Of a stretch of 64,000 bases of DNA, positions 26,030 through 34,691 are shown one piece after another. The notes beneath the pieces were generated by a model. That model was given only the letters and a program-made list of their open reading frames with translations. It made no database searches and was not told the origin of the DNA. A program made the position numbers and the translations under genes. The stretch is from Cellulosimicrobium cellulans. GTDB taxonomy: Bacteria > Actinomycetota > Actinomycetes > Actinomycetales > Cellulomonadaceae. Within the stretch, counting starts at the first letter, position 1. Every line of letters begins with the position of its first letter. The stretch lies in NCBI RefSeq assembly GCF_007679345.1, contig NZ_VEGH01000016.1, positions 34,479-98,478 on the forward strand, in the 5' to 3' direction.

Positions 26030-27615
26030 CGGCCGTCGCCAACCCGGTGCTGCCCGGCTGCCACCCGGACCCGTCGGTGTGCCGGGTCGGCGACGACTTC
26101 TACCTGGTGACGTCGACCTTCGAGTACCTGCCGGGCCTGCCGGTGTTCCGCAGCCGCGACCTCGCGCACTGGGAGCCGGTCGGGCACGCGGTGCACCGGC
26201 AGCTCGACATGTCCGGGCTGCCGTCGTCCAGCGGGCTGTACGCGCCGACGATCCGGCACCACGACGGGCTGTTCTGGGTGGTGTGCACGCTGGTGGACCA
26301 GCGGGCCGACGGCCAGGCGCCCGACGAGCGGCGCGCCGGGCTCGGGCACTTCCTGGTGACGGCCGCCGACCCGGCCGGGCCGTGGTCCGAGCCCGCGTGG
26401 CTCGGCGGCGACGGCATCGACCCGTCGCTGTTCTTCGACGACGACGGCCGGGCGTGGGTGCTCGCCACCCGGCCGGCCCGGGAGCCGGAGTGGCCCGGTC
26501 AGACGGAGGTGTGGCTCCGCGAGCTCGACACCGCGGCGCGGGAGCTGGTCGGACCGGAGCACGTGATCTGGACCGGCGCCGTCCGCGGGGCGGTGTGGGC
26601 CGAGGGCCCGCACCTGTACCGCGTCGACGGCCGGTACCTGCTGGTGGCGGCCGAGGGCGGGACCGAGGTGCACCACGCGGTGTGCGTCGCCCGTGCCGAC
26701 GCGATCACCGGGCCGTACCTCGGCAACCCGTCGAACCCTGTGCTCACCCACCGGCACCTGGGCCGCGGCGTCGACGTGGTGGCCGCCGGGCACGCCGACC
26801 TGGTCGAGGCGCCCGACGGGTCCTGGTGGGCCGTGCTGCTCGCCATGCGGACCTCGGGCGGCTACCACTACCCGCTGGGCCGCGAGACGTTCCTGGTGCC
26901 CGTGGCGTGGGAGGACGGCTGGCCGGTGCTCGCGCCCGGCGTCGGCCGGATCCCGCCGGTCGTGGACGTCCCGGAGGTCCCCGGGTGGCCGGGCGAGCGC
27001 GTGGCCTCCGGGCGGCAGTCCGGGCCGGTGCCCGCCGCGGACCTGCGGTGGACCGCGGTGCGCGCGCTGCCGGAGGACGTCGCGACGCCCGCCGGCGACG
27101 GCTGGGAGCTGCCGCTGCGCCCCGCGACCCTCGCGGACCTCGACGTGCCGGCCTTCCTCGGCCTGCGGATCGAGCACCCCGCAGCGGACCTCGCGGTGCG
27201 GGTCGCCGTGGCGCTCGCGGACGGGGAGGAGGTCGCCCTGGCCGTGCGGCAGTCCGAGCGCGACCACGTGCGGCTGGCCGTGACCGCCGAGGCCCGCGGC
27301 CGGGTCGCCCGGGTGGTGCACGTGCAGGGCGGCGCGCCCCGGCAGGTGCTCGGCGAGGTCGCGCTCGCCGGCGACGGCGCCGATCGCGGGGACCTCACGC
27401 TCGTGCTCGAGGCGCGCGGGCCGGACCTGCGGCTGCTCGCCGCCGCCGGCGACGACGCGCCCGCCCTCGTCGCGACCGCCGACGCCCGCACGCTCGACAG
27501 CGTCGCGACCGGCGGGTTCCTCGGGCTGTGGGCCGGCGTCCTGGCGACCAGCGCGGGGCAGCCGACGACGACCGTGGCGCACGTCCGGTCCGTGGCATAT
27601 TCACCGGTGCACTGA
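26026..27615 (+). CDS. GH43 beta-xylosidase / alpha-L-arabinofuranosidase
   Basis: A 529-residue five-blade propeller glycosidase with a C-terminal beta-sandwich. The catalytic trio is visible: Asp15 in HPDPS, Asp132 in GIDPSLFFDDDG and Glu193 in WAEGPHL. The opening NPVLPGCHPDPSVCRVGDDF and STFEYLPG are characteristic of the GH43 group with a C-terminal domain that closes the active site, mostly beta-xylosidases. No signal peptide, so it acts on imported xylo-oligosaccharides. Translationally coupled to the GH3 gene. Arabinofuranosidase activity is possible. Confidence 0.92.
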   Translation: MTAVANPVLPGCHPDPSVCRVGDDFYLVTSTFEYLPGLPVFRSRDLAHWEPVGHAVHRQLDMSGLPSSSGLYAPTIRHHDGLFWVVCTLVDQRADGQAPDERRAGLGHFLVTAADPAGPWSEPAWLGGDGIDPSLFFDDDGRAWVLATRPAREPEWPGQTEVWLRELDTAARELVGPEHVIWTGAVRGAVWAEGPHLYRVDGRYLLVAAEGGTEVHHAVCVARADAITGPYLGNPSNPVLTHRHLGRGVDVVAAGHADLVEAPDGSWWAVLLAMRTSGGYHYPLGRETFLVPVAWEDGWPVLAPGVGRIPPVVDVPEVPGWPGERVASGRQSGPVPAADLRWTAVRALPEDVATPAGDGWELPLRPATLADLDVPAFLGLRIEHPAADLAVRVAVALADGEEVALAVRQSERDHVRLAVTAEARGRVARVVHVQGGAPRQVLGEVALAGDGADRGDLTLVLEARGPDLRLLAAAGDDAPALVATADARTLDSVATGGFLGLWAGVLATSAGQPTTTVAHVRSVAYSPVH

Positions 27616-27638
27616 CGCACCCCCGACAGGAGACCCCG

Positions 27639-28610
27639 TTGCTCCAGGACCTGCCCGAGCCCGCGCTCTGGGAGCACGCGAGCGCGCTCGTCGAGCCCGC
27701 CGACCTCGACGCCTTCTGGGCGCGCACGCTCGCGGACGCCCGCCGGCACGACGCCGCCCCGACGGTCGTCCCCGAGGCCACGCCCCTGACCACCCTGGAC
27801 GTCTGGGACGTGACGTTCCCGGGCTTCGGCGGCGACCCGGTCCGCGCCTGGTACCGCCGCCCCGCCGGGGCCACGGGGTCCCTGCCGGTGGTCGTGCAGT
27901 ACGTCGGCTACGGCGGCGGGCGCGGCGCGCCGACCGAGAACCTGCTGTGGGCGTCGGCGGGGTTCGCGCACCTGCAGATGGACACCCGCGGGCAGGGCTC
28001 GGGCTGGAGCCGCGGCGACACGCCGGACCCGTGGGGCACCGGCCCGCAGGCGCCCGGCGTCATGACCCGGGGGATCGAGGACCCGGAGACGTACTACTAC
28101 CGGCGGCTGCTCACCGACGCCGTGCGCGCGGTCGACGCGGCCCGCGCCCTGCCCGGGGTGGACCCGGACCGGGTGGCGGTCGTCGGCGGCAGCCAGGGCG
28201 CGGCGATGGCGATCGCCGCCGGGGCGCTCGCCGACGTGCAGGCCGTCGTGGCGGACGTCCCGTTCCTCTGCGACGTCGCGCGGGCGATCGGGATCACCGA
28301 CAGCAAGCCGTACGCGGAGGTCGTCGAGTACCTGGCCGTGCACCGCGGCGCCGAGGAGCGGGTGCTGCGCACGCTGTCCTACGTCGACGGCGTCGCCCTG
28401 GCGCGGCGCGGCCGGGCGCCGGCGCGGTTCTCCGTCGCCCTGATGGACGTGGTCGTGCCGCCCTCGACCGTGGTGGCGGCGCACCGCGCGTGGGGCGGCC
28501 CCGCGGACCTGCGCGTGTGGCGGTACAACGGGCACGAGTCGGGCGGTCCGGACCAGGACCGCGAGTCGGTCGAGTTCGTGGCGCGGGAGCTGGGCGCCGG
28601 GCCACACTGA
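27639..28610 (+). CDS. CE7 acetyl-xylan esterase / cephalosporin-C deacetylase family
   Basis: A 323-residue alpha/beta hydrolase. The CE7 marker RGQGSG follows the strand FAHLQMDT; the nucleophile elbow is GGSQGA, the acid lies in LMDVVVPPST and the histidine in YNGHESGG. It removes acetyl groups from short xylo-oligosaccharides in the cytoplasm, complementing the xylosidases. The start is an unusual TTG at 27639 chosen because an AGGAG site lies 7-8 nt upstream and homology begins there. Separated by 23 bp from the GH43 stop. Confidence 0.92.
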   Translation: MLQDLPEPALWEHASALVEPADLDAFWARTLADARRHDAAPTVVPEATPLTTLDVWDVTFPGFGGDPVRAWYRRPAGATGSLPVVVQYVGYGGGRGAPTENLLWASAGFAHLQMDTRGQGSGWSRGDTPDPWGTGPQAPGVMTRGIEDPETYYYRRLLTDAVRAVDAARALPGVDPDRVAVVGGSQGAAMAIAAGALADVQAVVADVPFLCDVARAIGITDSKPYAEVVEYLAVHRGAEERVLRTLSYVDGVALARRGRAPARFSVALMDVVVPPSTVVAAHRAWGGPADLRVWRYNGHESGGPDQDRESVEFVARELGAGPH

Positions 28611-28615
28611 GCGCC

Positions 28616-29152
28616 ATGCCCTCGCGCGCGATCGTCTTCCACGGCACCGGCGGCCACCCGGACAACGTGTGGTACCCGTGGCTGGACCGGCGCCTGACGG
28701 CCCGCGGCTACACCGTCGAGCGCCCGGCGTACCCGGACCTCAACGTGGAGCCGGTCGGGAGCCTCCTGCCCCGCGTGCTCGCGGCGCACCGGTTCGACGC
28801 GGACACGGTGCTGGTCGGCCACTCCGGGGGCGCCGCGCTGCTGCTGGCCGTCCTGGAGCACCTGGACGCGCCCGTGGCCCAAGCGGTGCTGGTCGCCGGG
28901 TACTGGCGGCGGCCGAACGACTCCGAGGAGCCGGTGCTGCAGGACGACTACGACTGGGACCGGATCCGCGCCCGCGCCGGGGACCTGGTCTTCGTGAACT
29001 CGGTCGTCGACCCCTACGGCTGCGACGCGACCCAGGGGCGCGAGCTGCTGGACCGGCTCGGCGGCACCCTCGTGGTGCGCGACGAGGGGCACTTCGGGGA
29101 CTGGGACCAGCCCTACCCGGAGTTCGGCCTGCTGGAGCGGCTGGTGCTCTGA
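28616..29152 (+). CDS. RBBP9/YdeN-type serine hydrolase
   Basis: A 178-residue small alpha/beta hydrolase. It has FHGTGGHPDNVWYPWL at the N terminus, the nucleophile elbow GHSGGA, and a C-terminal GHFGDWD histidine, which match the RBBP9/YdeN group. A natural substrate is unknown for bacterial members. The ATG at 28616 follows the preceding stop by 5 bp, and a CACACT box 7 nt before it overlaps the end of the esterase gene, so it may have its own promoter as well as being read from the operon. Confidence 0.85.
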   Translation: MPSRAIVFHGTGGHPDNVWYPWLDRRLTARGYTVERPAYPDLNVEPVGSLLPRVLAAHRFDADTVLVGHSGGAALLLAVLEHLDAPVAQAVLVAGYWRRPNDSEEPVLQDDYDWDRIRARAGDLVFVNSVVDPYGCDATQGRELLDRLGGTLVVRDEGHFGDWDQPYPEFGLLERLVL

Positions 29153-29306
29153 CGGGCCGGTGCGGGGCTGGTGGGTGACCGCGCGGTGTCCGGCGGACGG
29201 CGGTCCGGCGGCAGGTGGGTGTCAGCACCCGGACGAGGGCGCGGGACCGCTCACATCCCGGCCGCGGCGGTCGAACATGGCGGACGACACCGACTGGAGG
29301 ACCGCC

Positions 29307-29474
29307 ATGACCCCGACCCTGGCCCCGCGCCGCCCGCTGCACCCGCTCGACCCCGCCGAGCACGCCCCGTCCTGCACCCGCCCCGGCTGGCACGTCGACA
29401 CGAGCCCCGTGCGGTTCGGCATGGTCGTCGCCCGGTGCACGCTGTGCGGCGCGATGGAGTGGCGCGAGCGCTGA
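29307..29474 (+). CDS. Small CxxC protein, 55 aa
   Basis: A 55-residue protein starting at an ATG with an excellent GGAGGA site 5 nt upstream. It carries HAPSCTRPGWH and RCTLCGAMEW, so one isolated Cys/His pair and one CxxC; this could bind zinc. It resembles small actinobacterial proteins of unknown function that keep a CxxC near the end. Single gene, followed by a hairpin. Confidence 0.6.
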   Translation: MTPTLAPRRPLHPLDPAEHAPSCTRPGWHVDTSPVRFGMVVARCTLCGAMEWRER

Positions 29475-29499
29475 GCGAGGCCCGTCCGGGCACGGAAAA

Positions 29500-29534
29500 G
29501 CCCTCGGCCGCGCAGGGGGCAGGCGACCGAGGGC
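29500..29534 (-). terminator. Rho-independent terminator of the SnoaL-like gene
   Basis: GCCCTCGG (29500-29507) pairs with CCGAGGGC (29527-29534); on the minus strand the stem is followed by TTTTC, a rare intact U tract for this genome. It serves the minus-strand gene ending at 29613 and may also stop the plus-strand small gene. Confidence 0.75.
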
Positions 29535-29612
29535 GTTGCCCACTCTAGCCGCCTCGACCCGTCCGGGCCAAACGACTCACCCGATCAGACGCCAACGAAC
29601 CCGACCGGGAGG

Positions 29613-29984
29613 TCAGTCGGCGCTCGCGGAGAACGGCCTCCCGGGCCAGTACGCCCACTCCTCGAAGTGCTCGACCCGCCCGTCGGCCGCGAACCGCAGC
29701 ACCCACAGGTCGCGGTACTCCTGCGGCTCGTCGCCGCCGTACCGCACCTCGGCCCGGACGACCGCGCCCGCGCCCTCGACCGCCACCACCCGGGCGTCCA
29801 GGGTGAACGGGGTGGGGTCCGACCAGAACCCGCGCACCGCGTCCAGCCCCTCGAGCGGCGGCTCGTACGGCGAGCGCAGGTAGCGCACGTCCCCGGTGAA
29901 CAGCGCGTCGAGCGCCCCGGCGTCGTCCTCGCGCCACGCCCGCTCGTAGGCGGCGACCCAGTCCCTCACGCCCGCGCGGTCCAT
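29613..29984 (-). CDS. SnoaL-like / NTF2-fold protein
   Basis: A 123-residue single-domain protein with the NTF2/SnoaL order: an N-terminal helix pair (VRDWVAAYERAWREDDAGALDALF), then TGDVRYLRSP and a curved sheet ending with GRVEHFEEWAYWPGRPF. Members include polyketide cyclases and small ligand-binding enzymes; none of the specific catalytic residues can be assigned here. The ATG has a GAGGGGG ribosome site. It ends at the U-tract terminator and is not linked to neighbours. Confidence 0.8.
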   Translation of the reverse strand: MDRAGVRDWVAAYERAWREDDAGALDALFTGDVRYLRSPYEPPLEGLDAVRGFWSDPTPFTLDARVVAVEGAGAVVRAEVRYGGDEPQEYRDLWVLRFAADGRVEHFEEWAYWPGRPFSASAD

Positions 29985-30062
29985 CGCGTCCCCCTCGTGG
30001 TCGGAGCGGCCCGACCATCGTGCGCCCCGTCGCCGGGGCGCGTCGAGGGGTCGCGTCGAGGG

Positions 30063-30734
30063 TCAGGAGACCGGGCCGGTCTCCTCGAGCAGGCGCAGGG
30101 CCGCCGTCACCCGGGGGTTGCGCGACGGGTCGGCGTCGATCCCCAGCGTCGCGTAGATGCCGTTGATGTGGTTCTGCACCGACTTCTCGGTGATCCGCAG
30201 CGCCTCGCCGATGCCGGCGTTCGACAGCCCCTGGGCGAGCAGCCGCAGGACGGCGTACTGCCGGTCCGTGAGGCGGGACACCGCGGAGCCGGCGCGGGGC
30301 GCGACCCGGTCCAGCAGGGCGGGGTCCAGCGTCGTGCGCCCCTCGGCCGCGGCGCGGACCGCCGTGACCAGCGTGGCCGCGTCGGTGGACGAGGTCTTCG
30401 ACAGGTAGGACCAGCCGGCGGCGACGTCCGGGGGCAGGTCCAGCAGGAGGTCCATCGCGTCGTGCGCCGACAGCAGCAGGATCCCGAGGTCGGGCTGGTG
30501 CCGGCGCAGCGTCACCCCCAGCGCGATCCCGTTGCCGTCGGGGAGGTCGATGTCGAGCACGGCGACGTCGGCGGCGCCGGGCCGCAGCGCGGCGGCGCCC
30601 TCCTTGACGGTGCCCACGGACGCGACGACGCGCACGTCGTCGGCGGCACCGAGGGTGAGCTCGAGCATCGACCGGAACAGGGGCTGGTCCTCGACGACCA
30701 CCACGCGGGTCGTCCGGGCTGCGGAATCGGACAT
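30063..30734 (-). CDS. NarL/LuxR-type response regulator
   Basis: A 223-residue two-domain regulator. The receiver has VEDQ acidic residues (14-17), phospho-acceptor Asp61 in VAVLDIDLPDGNG, and the Lys in YLSKTSS. The output domain is a LuxR HTH: LTDRQYAVLRLLAQGLSN and IGEALRITEKSVQNHINGIY. The ATG at 30734 is used because the frame before it has no homology and a CATACT box stands 7 nt upstream. It is divergent from a histidine kinase at 30809, its likely partner. Confidence 0.9.
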   Translation of the reverse strand: MSDSAARTTRVVVVEDQPLFRSMLELTLGAADDVRVVASVGTVKEGAAALRPGAADVAVLDIDLPDGNGIALGVTLRRHQPDLGILLLSAHDAMDLLLDLPPDVAAGWSYLSKTSSTDAATLVTAVRAAAEGRTTLDPALLDRVAPRAGSAVSRLTDRQYAVLRLLAQGLSNAGIGEALRITEKSVQNHINGIYATLGIDADPSRNPRVTAALRLLEETGPVS

Positions 30735-30808
30735 CGCGGACAGTATGGTGGCCCGGCCCGGTGAGCGGGCGACGGCACGCGGACGGTCCGCGGGGAGGAC
30801 GGGGTCGG
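30735..30808. promoter_or_regulatory. Divergent promoter of the NarL-type two-component pair
   Basis: The same short segment carries -10-like boxes on both strands: CATACT on the minus strand (30747-30742) for the regulator and TATGGT on the plus strand (30744-30749) for the kinase. The overlap means the two promoters probably compete. Confidence 0.5.
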
Positions 30809-31969
30809 ATGCCCACGCCACTGACGCGGGACGCGGCCGCGGTCCGCGCCGACCGGCGCACCCTGCTGCTGGCCGCGGGCATGCTGATGACGGTGTTCGC
30901 CGTCGGGGCCGCCGCGCAGACCGCCTGGGTGTATGGCAACCAGGGCGGGACGGTGCCGGTCGGCACCCGCATCCTGGCCAACCTGACCGCCGTCGCGTCG
31001 ATGCTGCTGATCCTGGCGGTCACGGGGGTGTCGCTGCCCCAGCGCGGCACGCTGCCCCTCGTCGTCGGGGTGCTGAGCGCCGGGATCACGGCGTCCGGGG
31101 TGCGGTTCGCGTTCCAGCTGCTGCTCGACGTCTACGTGGACCCGTCCCGGCAGGTCATCTCGACGGAGCTCGCCAGCGGGGCCGTCGTCGCCTGGATCGC
31201 CGCGTCGATGGGGCTCGCCGCCATGCTGTCCCAGCGGCGCCTGCGCGCCGAGATCGCGGAGCGGGCCGAGGCGCGGCTGCAGATCGAGCTGGCGCTCGCG
31301 GCGCTGCAGCACGAGGAGGTGCGGGTCCGCCGCGAGGTGGCGGAGGGGCTGCACGGCAGCATGCAGCAGCGGCTCGTCCTGGTCGTCGCCCGGCTGGACC
31401 GGCTGATCGGCGAGCTGGGGACCGCGCCCGCCCGTGCGCTCACCCCCGAGGACGTGGCGCTGCTGCGCGAGGTGCGCGAGCAGATCGAGACGGTGCGCGA
31501 GGCGGACGTCCGCACCACCAGCCGCATGCTCTACCCCGAGCAGCTGGAGGTCGGCATGGTCCCGGCGATCCGCGCCCTGCTCGGCCGGATCCCGCGCACC
31601 GTGAACACCCGCCTGGGCGTCTCGGACGAGGTGCGGGTCGTGGACGACCCCGCCGACCCGCGCCTGACCCGCAGCGAGCGGCTGCTGGCGGTGCGCGTGG
31701 TCGAGGAGGCGATCAGCAACGCCCTGCGCCACGGGCAGGCCCAGGTGGTCGACGTCCGGGTGTCGCTGGTCGGCGACGCCCTCGAGGTGCGCGTGTCCGA
31801 CGACGGCGACGGCTTCGGCGAGGACGCCGGCCGGCCGTCCGGCACGGCGCGGCTCGCGGACCGGCTCCGGCTGGTCGGCGGCGACCTCCGTGTCACCTCC
31901 GTGCCCGGCGACGGCACCCAGGTGGTCGCGCACCTTCCGGTGGAATCGCTCCGCGGCGCGGCGCTCTGA
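30809..31969 (+). CDS. Sensor histidine kinase (HisKA_3-like)
   Basis: A 386-residue membrane kinase. Four hydrophobic segments lie in residues about 18-140, then a coiled region and the dimerisation helix RREVAEGLHGSMQQRLV with probable phosphoacceptor His182. The ATPase domain has EEAISNALRHG (N box), VSDDGDGFGEDAG (G1) and GDGTQVVAHLP (G2). No extracellular sensor domain is evident, so the signal may be sensed in the membrane. The ATG at 30809 has GGAGG upstream; an earlier in-frame GTG is less likely. Confidence 0.88.
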   Translation: MPTPLTRDAAAVRADRRTLLLAAGMLMTVFAVGAAAQTAWVYGNQGGTVPVGTRILANLTAVASMLLILAVTGVSLPQRGTLPLVVGVLSAGITASGVRFAFQLLLDVYVDPSRQVISTELASGAVVAWIAASMGLAAMLSQRRLRAEIAERAEARLQIELALAALQHEEVRVRREVAEGLHGSMQQRLVLVVARLDRLIGELGTAPARALTPEDVALLREVREQIETVREADVRTTSRMLYPEQLEVGMVPAIRALLGRIPRTVNTRLGVSDEVRVVDDPADPRLTRSERLLAVRVVEEAISNALRHGQAQVVDVRVSLVGDALEVRVSDDGDGFGEDAGRPSGTARLADRLRLVGGDLRVTSVPGDGTQVVAHLPVESLRGAAL

Positions 31970-32217
31970 CCTGCGGACCTCCGGTTTTCACCCACCCGGT
32001 TTGTCCGAATCGTCCGGATAAATGTTGCAACGTCGGTGTTGACGTGCAGTCACGGGGGTGCTGCCACCCAGGAAGCGCCTTCCCCGGGGGTGCGGCGGTC
32101 CTAGTGTTCGCGAGCCGCACCCGCCGGGACCCCCTGCTCCGGTGACGCGGTCAGCGCCCCGCCTCCCGGCTCCGCGGGTGCGCCCGTCCGCCGAGCCGCC
32201 CCCTGTCGAGGAGTGCC

Positions 32218-32691
32218 ATGTCCGTCGCCACCGCCCCCGCCCCCGCCGCCGAGGCCGCTCCGGCCGCCCCGCGCCGCTCGGTCCGCCGCAAGGTCGTCGC
32301 CCTGACCGTGGCCGGGCTCGGCATCGCGGGCCTCGGCCTCGCGTCCGCCGCGCAGCTCAACCTGACCGCCGGCGCGCTCGGTGCGGGCACCACCGTCGTC
32401 GCCTCCTGCGACTCGAACGGCGTGGCCGTCGCGTTCACCAACGCGTTCACCACGTCCGTCAAGGGCTACACGGTCAGCCAGGTCACGCTCAACGACGTCG
32501 CGGCCGGCTGCCAGGGCCAGACGATCTCCGTCGACCTGCTCAACACCGACCCGACCGACGGCTCCACCGGCGCCTCGGTCAGCCACCTCACCGGCACCGT
32601 CCCCCAGGGCGGCGGCAGCGTGAGCCTCGCCGTCACCGGCGCCGTGAAGGCGGCCGACGTCAAGGGCGTCGCCGTCGTCATCGCGGGCTGA
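32218..32691 (+). CDS. Exported protein, SipW-associated family (paralog 1)
   Basis: A 157-residue secreted protein. After a basic N terminus (RRSVRRKVV) comes the hydrophobic signal LTVAGLGIAGLGLASAAQLNLTAG, the style of substrates of SipW-type peptidases. The mature part is a small beta-sandwich: SCDSNGVAVAFTN, YTVSQVTLNDVAAGCQGQ and VKGVAVVIAG at the end. The GC-x-GQ block is shared with the two exported proteins downstream. ATG with GAGGAG site. The signal peptidase gene follows 12 bp later, so this protein is its probable substrate. It may form surface fibres or pili by analogy to TasA/camelysin-like proteins; not proven. Confidence 0.75.
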   Translation: MSVATAPAPAAEAAPAAPRRSVRRKVVALTVAGLGIAGLGLASAAQLNLTAGALGAGTTVVASCDSNGVAVAFTNAFTTSVKGYTVSQVTLNDVAAGCQGQTISVDLLNTDPTDGSTGASVSHLTGTVPQGGGSVSLAVTGAVKAADVKGVAVVIAG

Positions 32692-32703
32692 CGCGAGCGC
32701 ACC

Positions 32704-33480
32704 GTGCGCGCCGGGGCCGTCGACGCGGCCGGCGCGGGCAGCACCGCTGCCCGCCGCCGGCGCCTCGGCGTGCCCGGGCGCGCGGGCGTCGTCGGGCGCC
32801 TGCGCCGGGCCGCGCGCCCGTCCCGGGAGAACCGGGCGGTGCCGCCGGCCCCGCGCGCCCAGCGGACCGGCCGCGAGCGGGTGCGCAGCGCGTTCGGCTG
32901 GGCGGTCACGGCCGCGCTCGTCGGGGTGCTGGTGTGGTTCGGCTGGCCGAGCACCCTCGGCGGCTGCACGACCCTGACGATCGTCTCCGGCCACTCGATG
33001 GAGCCGACGTACTACACCGGCGACCTCGTGGTCTCACGCTGCGGCACCCCCGGGGCGGGCGACGTCGTGGTCTACACCCCGCCCGGCCTCGACCGCGGCC
33101 GGATCATCCACCGGGTGGTCGGCGGCGACGCGGCCGACGGCTGGGTGATCCAGGGCGACAACAACGACTTCCTCGACCCCTGGCGACCGCACGCCGGGGA
33201 CGTGCTCGGCATCGCGCGGCTGCACGTGCCGGGGCTCGGGCGGGTGGCGTCGATCCTGCTGGACCCGTGGGCGTGGGCGTCGCTGCTCGTGGTCGCCGCC
33301 GGGGTGCTGCTGTGGCCCGCGCCGCCCGAGCGGGCCGCCTCGCCCGTGCCGGCGTCGCCGTCGGAGCCGCCGACCGCCGACCCGGGGGCGCTCCCCGCCG
33401 ACCCGGGGGCGCTCCCCGCCGACCCGGCGGTGCCCGCCGCCCCGGCCTCAGCCGGCGCCCCCGCGCCGGGCGTCCCGTGA
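32704..33480 (+). CDS. SipW-like (S26B) signal peptidase I
   Basis: A 258-residue membrane peptidase. A basic 60-residue N terminus precedes a membrane helix (WAVTAALVGVLVWFGW); the catalytic Ser is in SGHSMEPTYYTGDLVV and the general base is His in GRIIHRVVGG, the Ser/His pattern of the archaeal/ER-type S26B class rather than Ser/Lys. WVIQGDNNDFLDPW follows. A second helix (WASLLVVAAGVLLW) lies near residue 200 and the tail contains a 7-residue repeat (ADPGALP) encoded by a 21-bp tandem repeat. GTG start at 32704 is the most upstream plausible one; a GTG near 32880 would give a shorter protein. It overlaps the next gene by GTGA. Confidence 0.88.
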   Translation: MRAGAVDAAGAGSTAARRRRLGVPGRAGVVGRLRRAARPSRENRAVPPAPRAQRTGRERVRSAFGWAVTAALVGVLVWFGWPSTLGGCTTLTIVSGHSMEPTYYTGDLVVSRCGTPGAGDVVVYTPPGLDRGRIIHRVVGGDAADGWVIQGDNNDFLDPWRPHAGDVLGIARLHVPGLGRVASILLDPWAWASLLVVAAGVLLWPAPPERAASPVPASPSEPPTADPGALPADPGALPADPAVPAAPASAGAPAPGVP

Positions 33481-34565
33481 CCGCCGCCGCCCGGCGCGCC
33501 GCCGCGCCCGCGGCGCTGCTCGTCGCGGTCGTCGCCGTGCTCGCCGCGCTGGCCCTGTCGCCCGCGAGCGCCGCCCGGCTCGTCGTGCGCGGCCCCTCGG
33601 TCACGACCGGCAGCGCCGCCCCGTGCGCCGCGACGGCCCTCGGCGCCGCCTCCGGCGCCGCGACCGCGTCCGGCACCTCGACCCAGGTGGTGCTGTCCGG
33701 GGTCCCGGCCGGGTGCCGCGGCCAGGTGGCGACGCTGCGGCTGTACGCCGCGGACGGCACCGCCCTGTCCGCCACCGACACCTCCGCCACGCTCGCCGCC
33801 ACCGGCAGCACCGCCGTCACGGTGCCGTCCTACGCGGCGACCCGCGTCGCCGGGGTCGCCCTCACCGTCGGCACCTGGTCGCTGCCGGTGACCTGGACCC
33901 CGGCCGCCGGTGCGGCGGCCGGCCCCGTGACGCCGGGCGCGGGGACCACCTTCGGCGCCCTCACCTGGTCCCAGCTCGCGTCCTCGGGCACGCAGGCGTG
34001 CGTCACGGTGGACGTCTCCGGCGCCGGCGGGTCGTCCTGGCGCGTCGACCTGCACCTGCAGCAGCGCCCCTTCAACGGGGTGGCCTCCGGCTCCGGGTTC
34101 TCGGTGAGCCCGTGGTGGGCGGGGGTCCTGGACCCGCGGCCGGTCGACGGGGTCGTCACGGTGGGCGCGCGACCCGGTCAGGAGTCCTTCGCGACGGCGT
34201 CGGCCACGGTGACGATCTGCCACTACGGCCTGCCCGCACCCGCCCACGACCCGGCGCTGACCTACGCCCAGACCGCGGGCGCCGTCACCGGGACGGGCGC
34301 CTGGGCGTGCCAGAGCACCACGGTCCGGGTCGCCGGGACGCCGCAGTTCTACGCCGGGTGGCGGGCGGACGTGGACGTCGCCCCGCTGGTCGCCTGGTTC
34401 GCGGCGCGCGGGATGCGGGCCGACCTCACGACGCTGACGGCCCAGGGGAACTACGCCCTCGCCGCGCAGGGCGGCACCACGTACCGGGTGACCCCCACCG
34501 CGTGGGACACGTGGGGCGTCCGCGACGACACGCCGCGCACGTTCGACCTCTGCGCCCGCACCTGA
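33477..34565 (+). CDS. Exported two-domain protein, SipW-associated family (paralog 2)
   Basis: A 362-residue secreted protein. The N-terminal signal is PAALLVAVVAVLAALALSPASA. Residues about 45-145 repeat the GCxGQ beta-domain seen in the neighbouring exported proteins (VVLSGVPAGCRGQVATLRLY; VAGVALTVGTW), and residues 160-362 form a second, Trp-rich beta domain with paired cysteines (TQACVTVDVSG; VTICHYGLP; AWACQSTTV; FDLCART). It lacks an LPxTG motif or a C-terminal anchor. The GTG start overlaps the signal-peptidase stop, indicating joint expression and probably processing by it. Confidence 0.75.
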   Translation: MTAAARRAAAPAALLVAVVAVLAALALSPASAARLVVRGPSVTTGSAAPCAATALGAASGAATASGTSTQVVLSGVPAGCRGQVATLRLYAADGTALSATDTSATLAATGSTAVTVPSYAATRVAGVALTVGTWSLPVTWTPAAGAAAGPVTPGAGTTFGALTWSQLASSGTQACVTVDVSGAGGSSWRVDLHLQQRPFNGVASGSGFSVSPWWAGVLDPRPVDGVVTVGARPGQESFATASATVTICHYGLPAPAHDPALTYAQTAGAVTGTGAWACQSTTVRVAGTPQFYAGWRADVDVAPLVAWFAARGMRADLTTLTAQGNYALAAQGGTTYRVTPTAWDTWGVRDDTPRTFDLCART

Positions 34566-34623
34566 CCGGCCGCGCCCCGCCGCGCGGCTCGCGCGGCTCC
34601 CTCGGCTCCCGCGGCTCGCGAGC

Positions 34624-34680
34624 GTGCAACCGACACGTCGAGCGAGCAGTCGGCGGCTACCCCCTCGACGTGTCGGTTGC
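34624..34680. repeat. Dispersed palindromic intergenic repeat, copy B
   Basis: A perfect 17-bp inverted repeat, GCAACCGACACGTCGAG (34626-34642) and CTCGACGTGTCGGTTGC (34664-34680), with a 21-nt loop. The left arm and loop match copy A at 18947-18980. It lies after the paralog 2 gene and could terminate transcription. Confidence 0.7.
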
Positions 34681-34691
34681 CCGCTCGGCGG

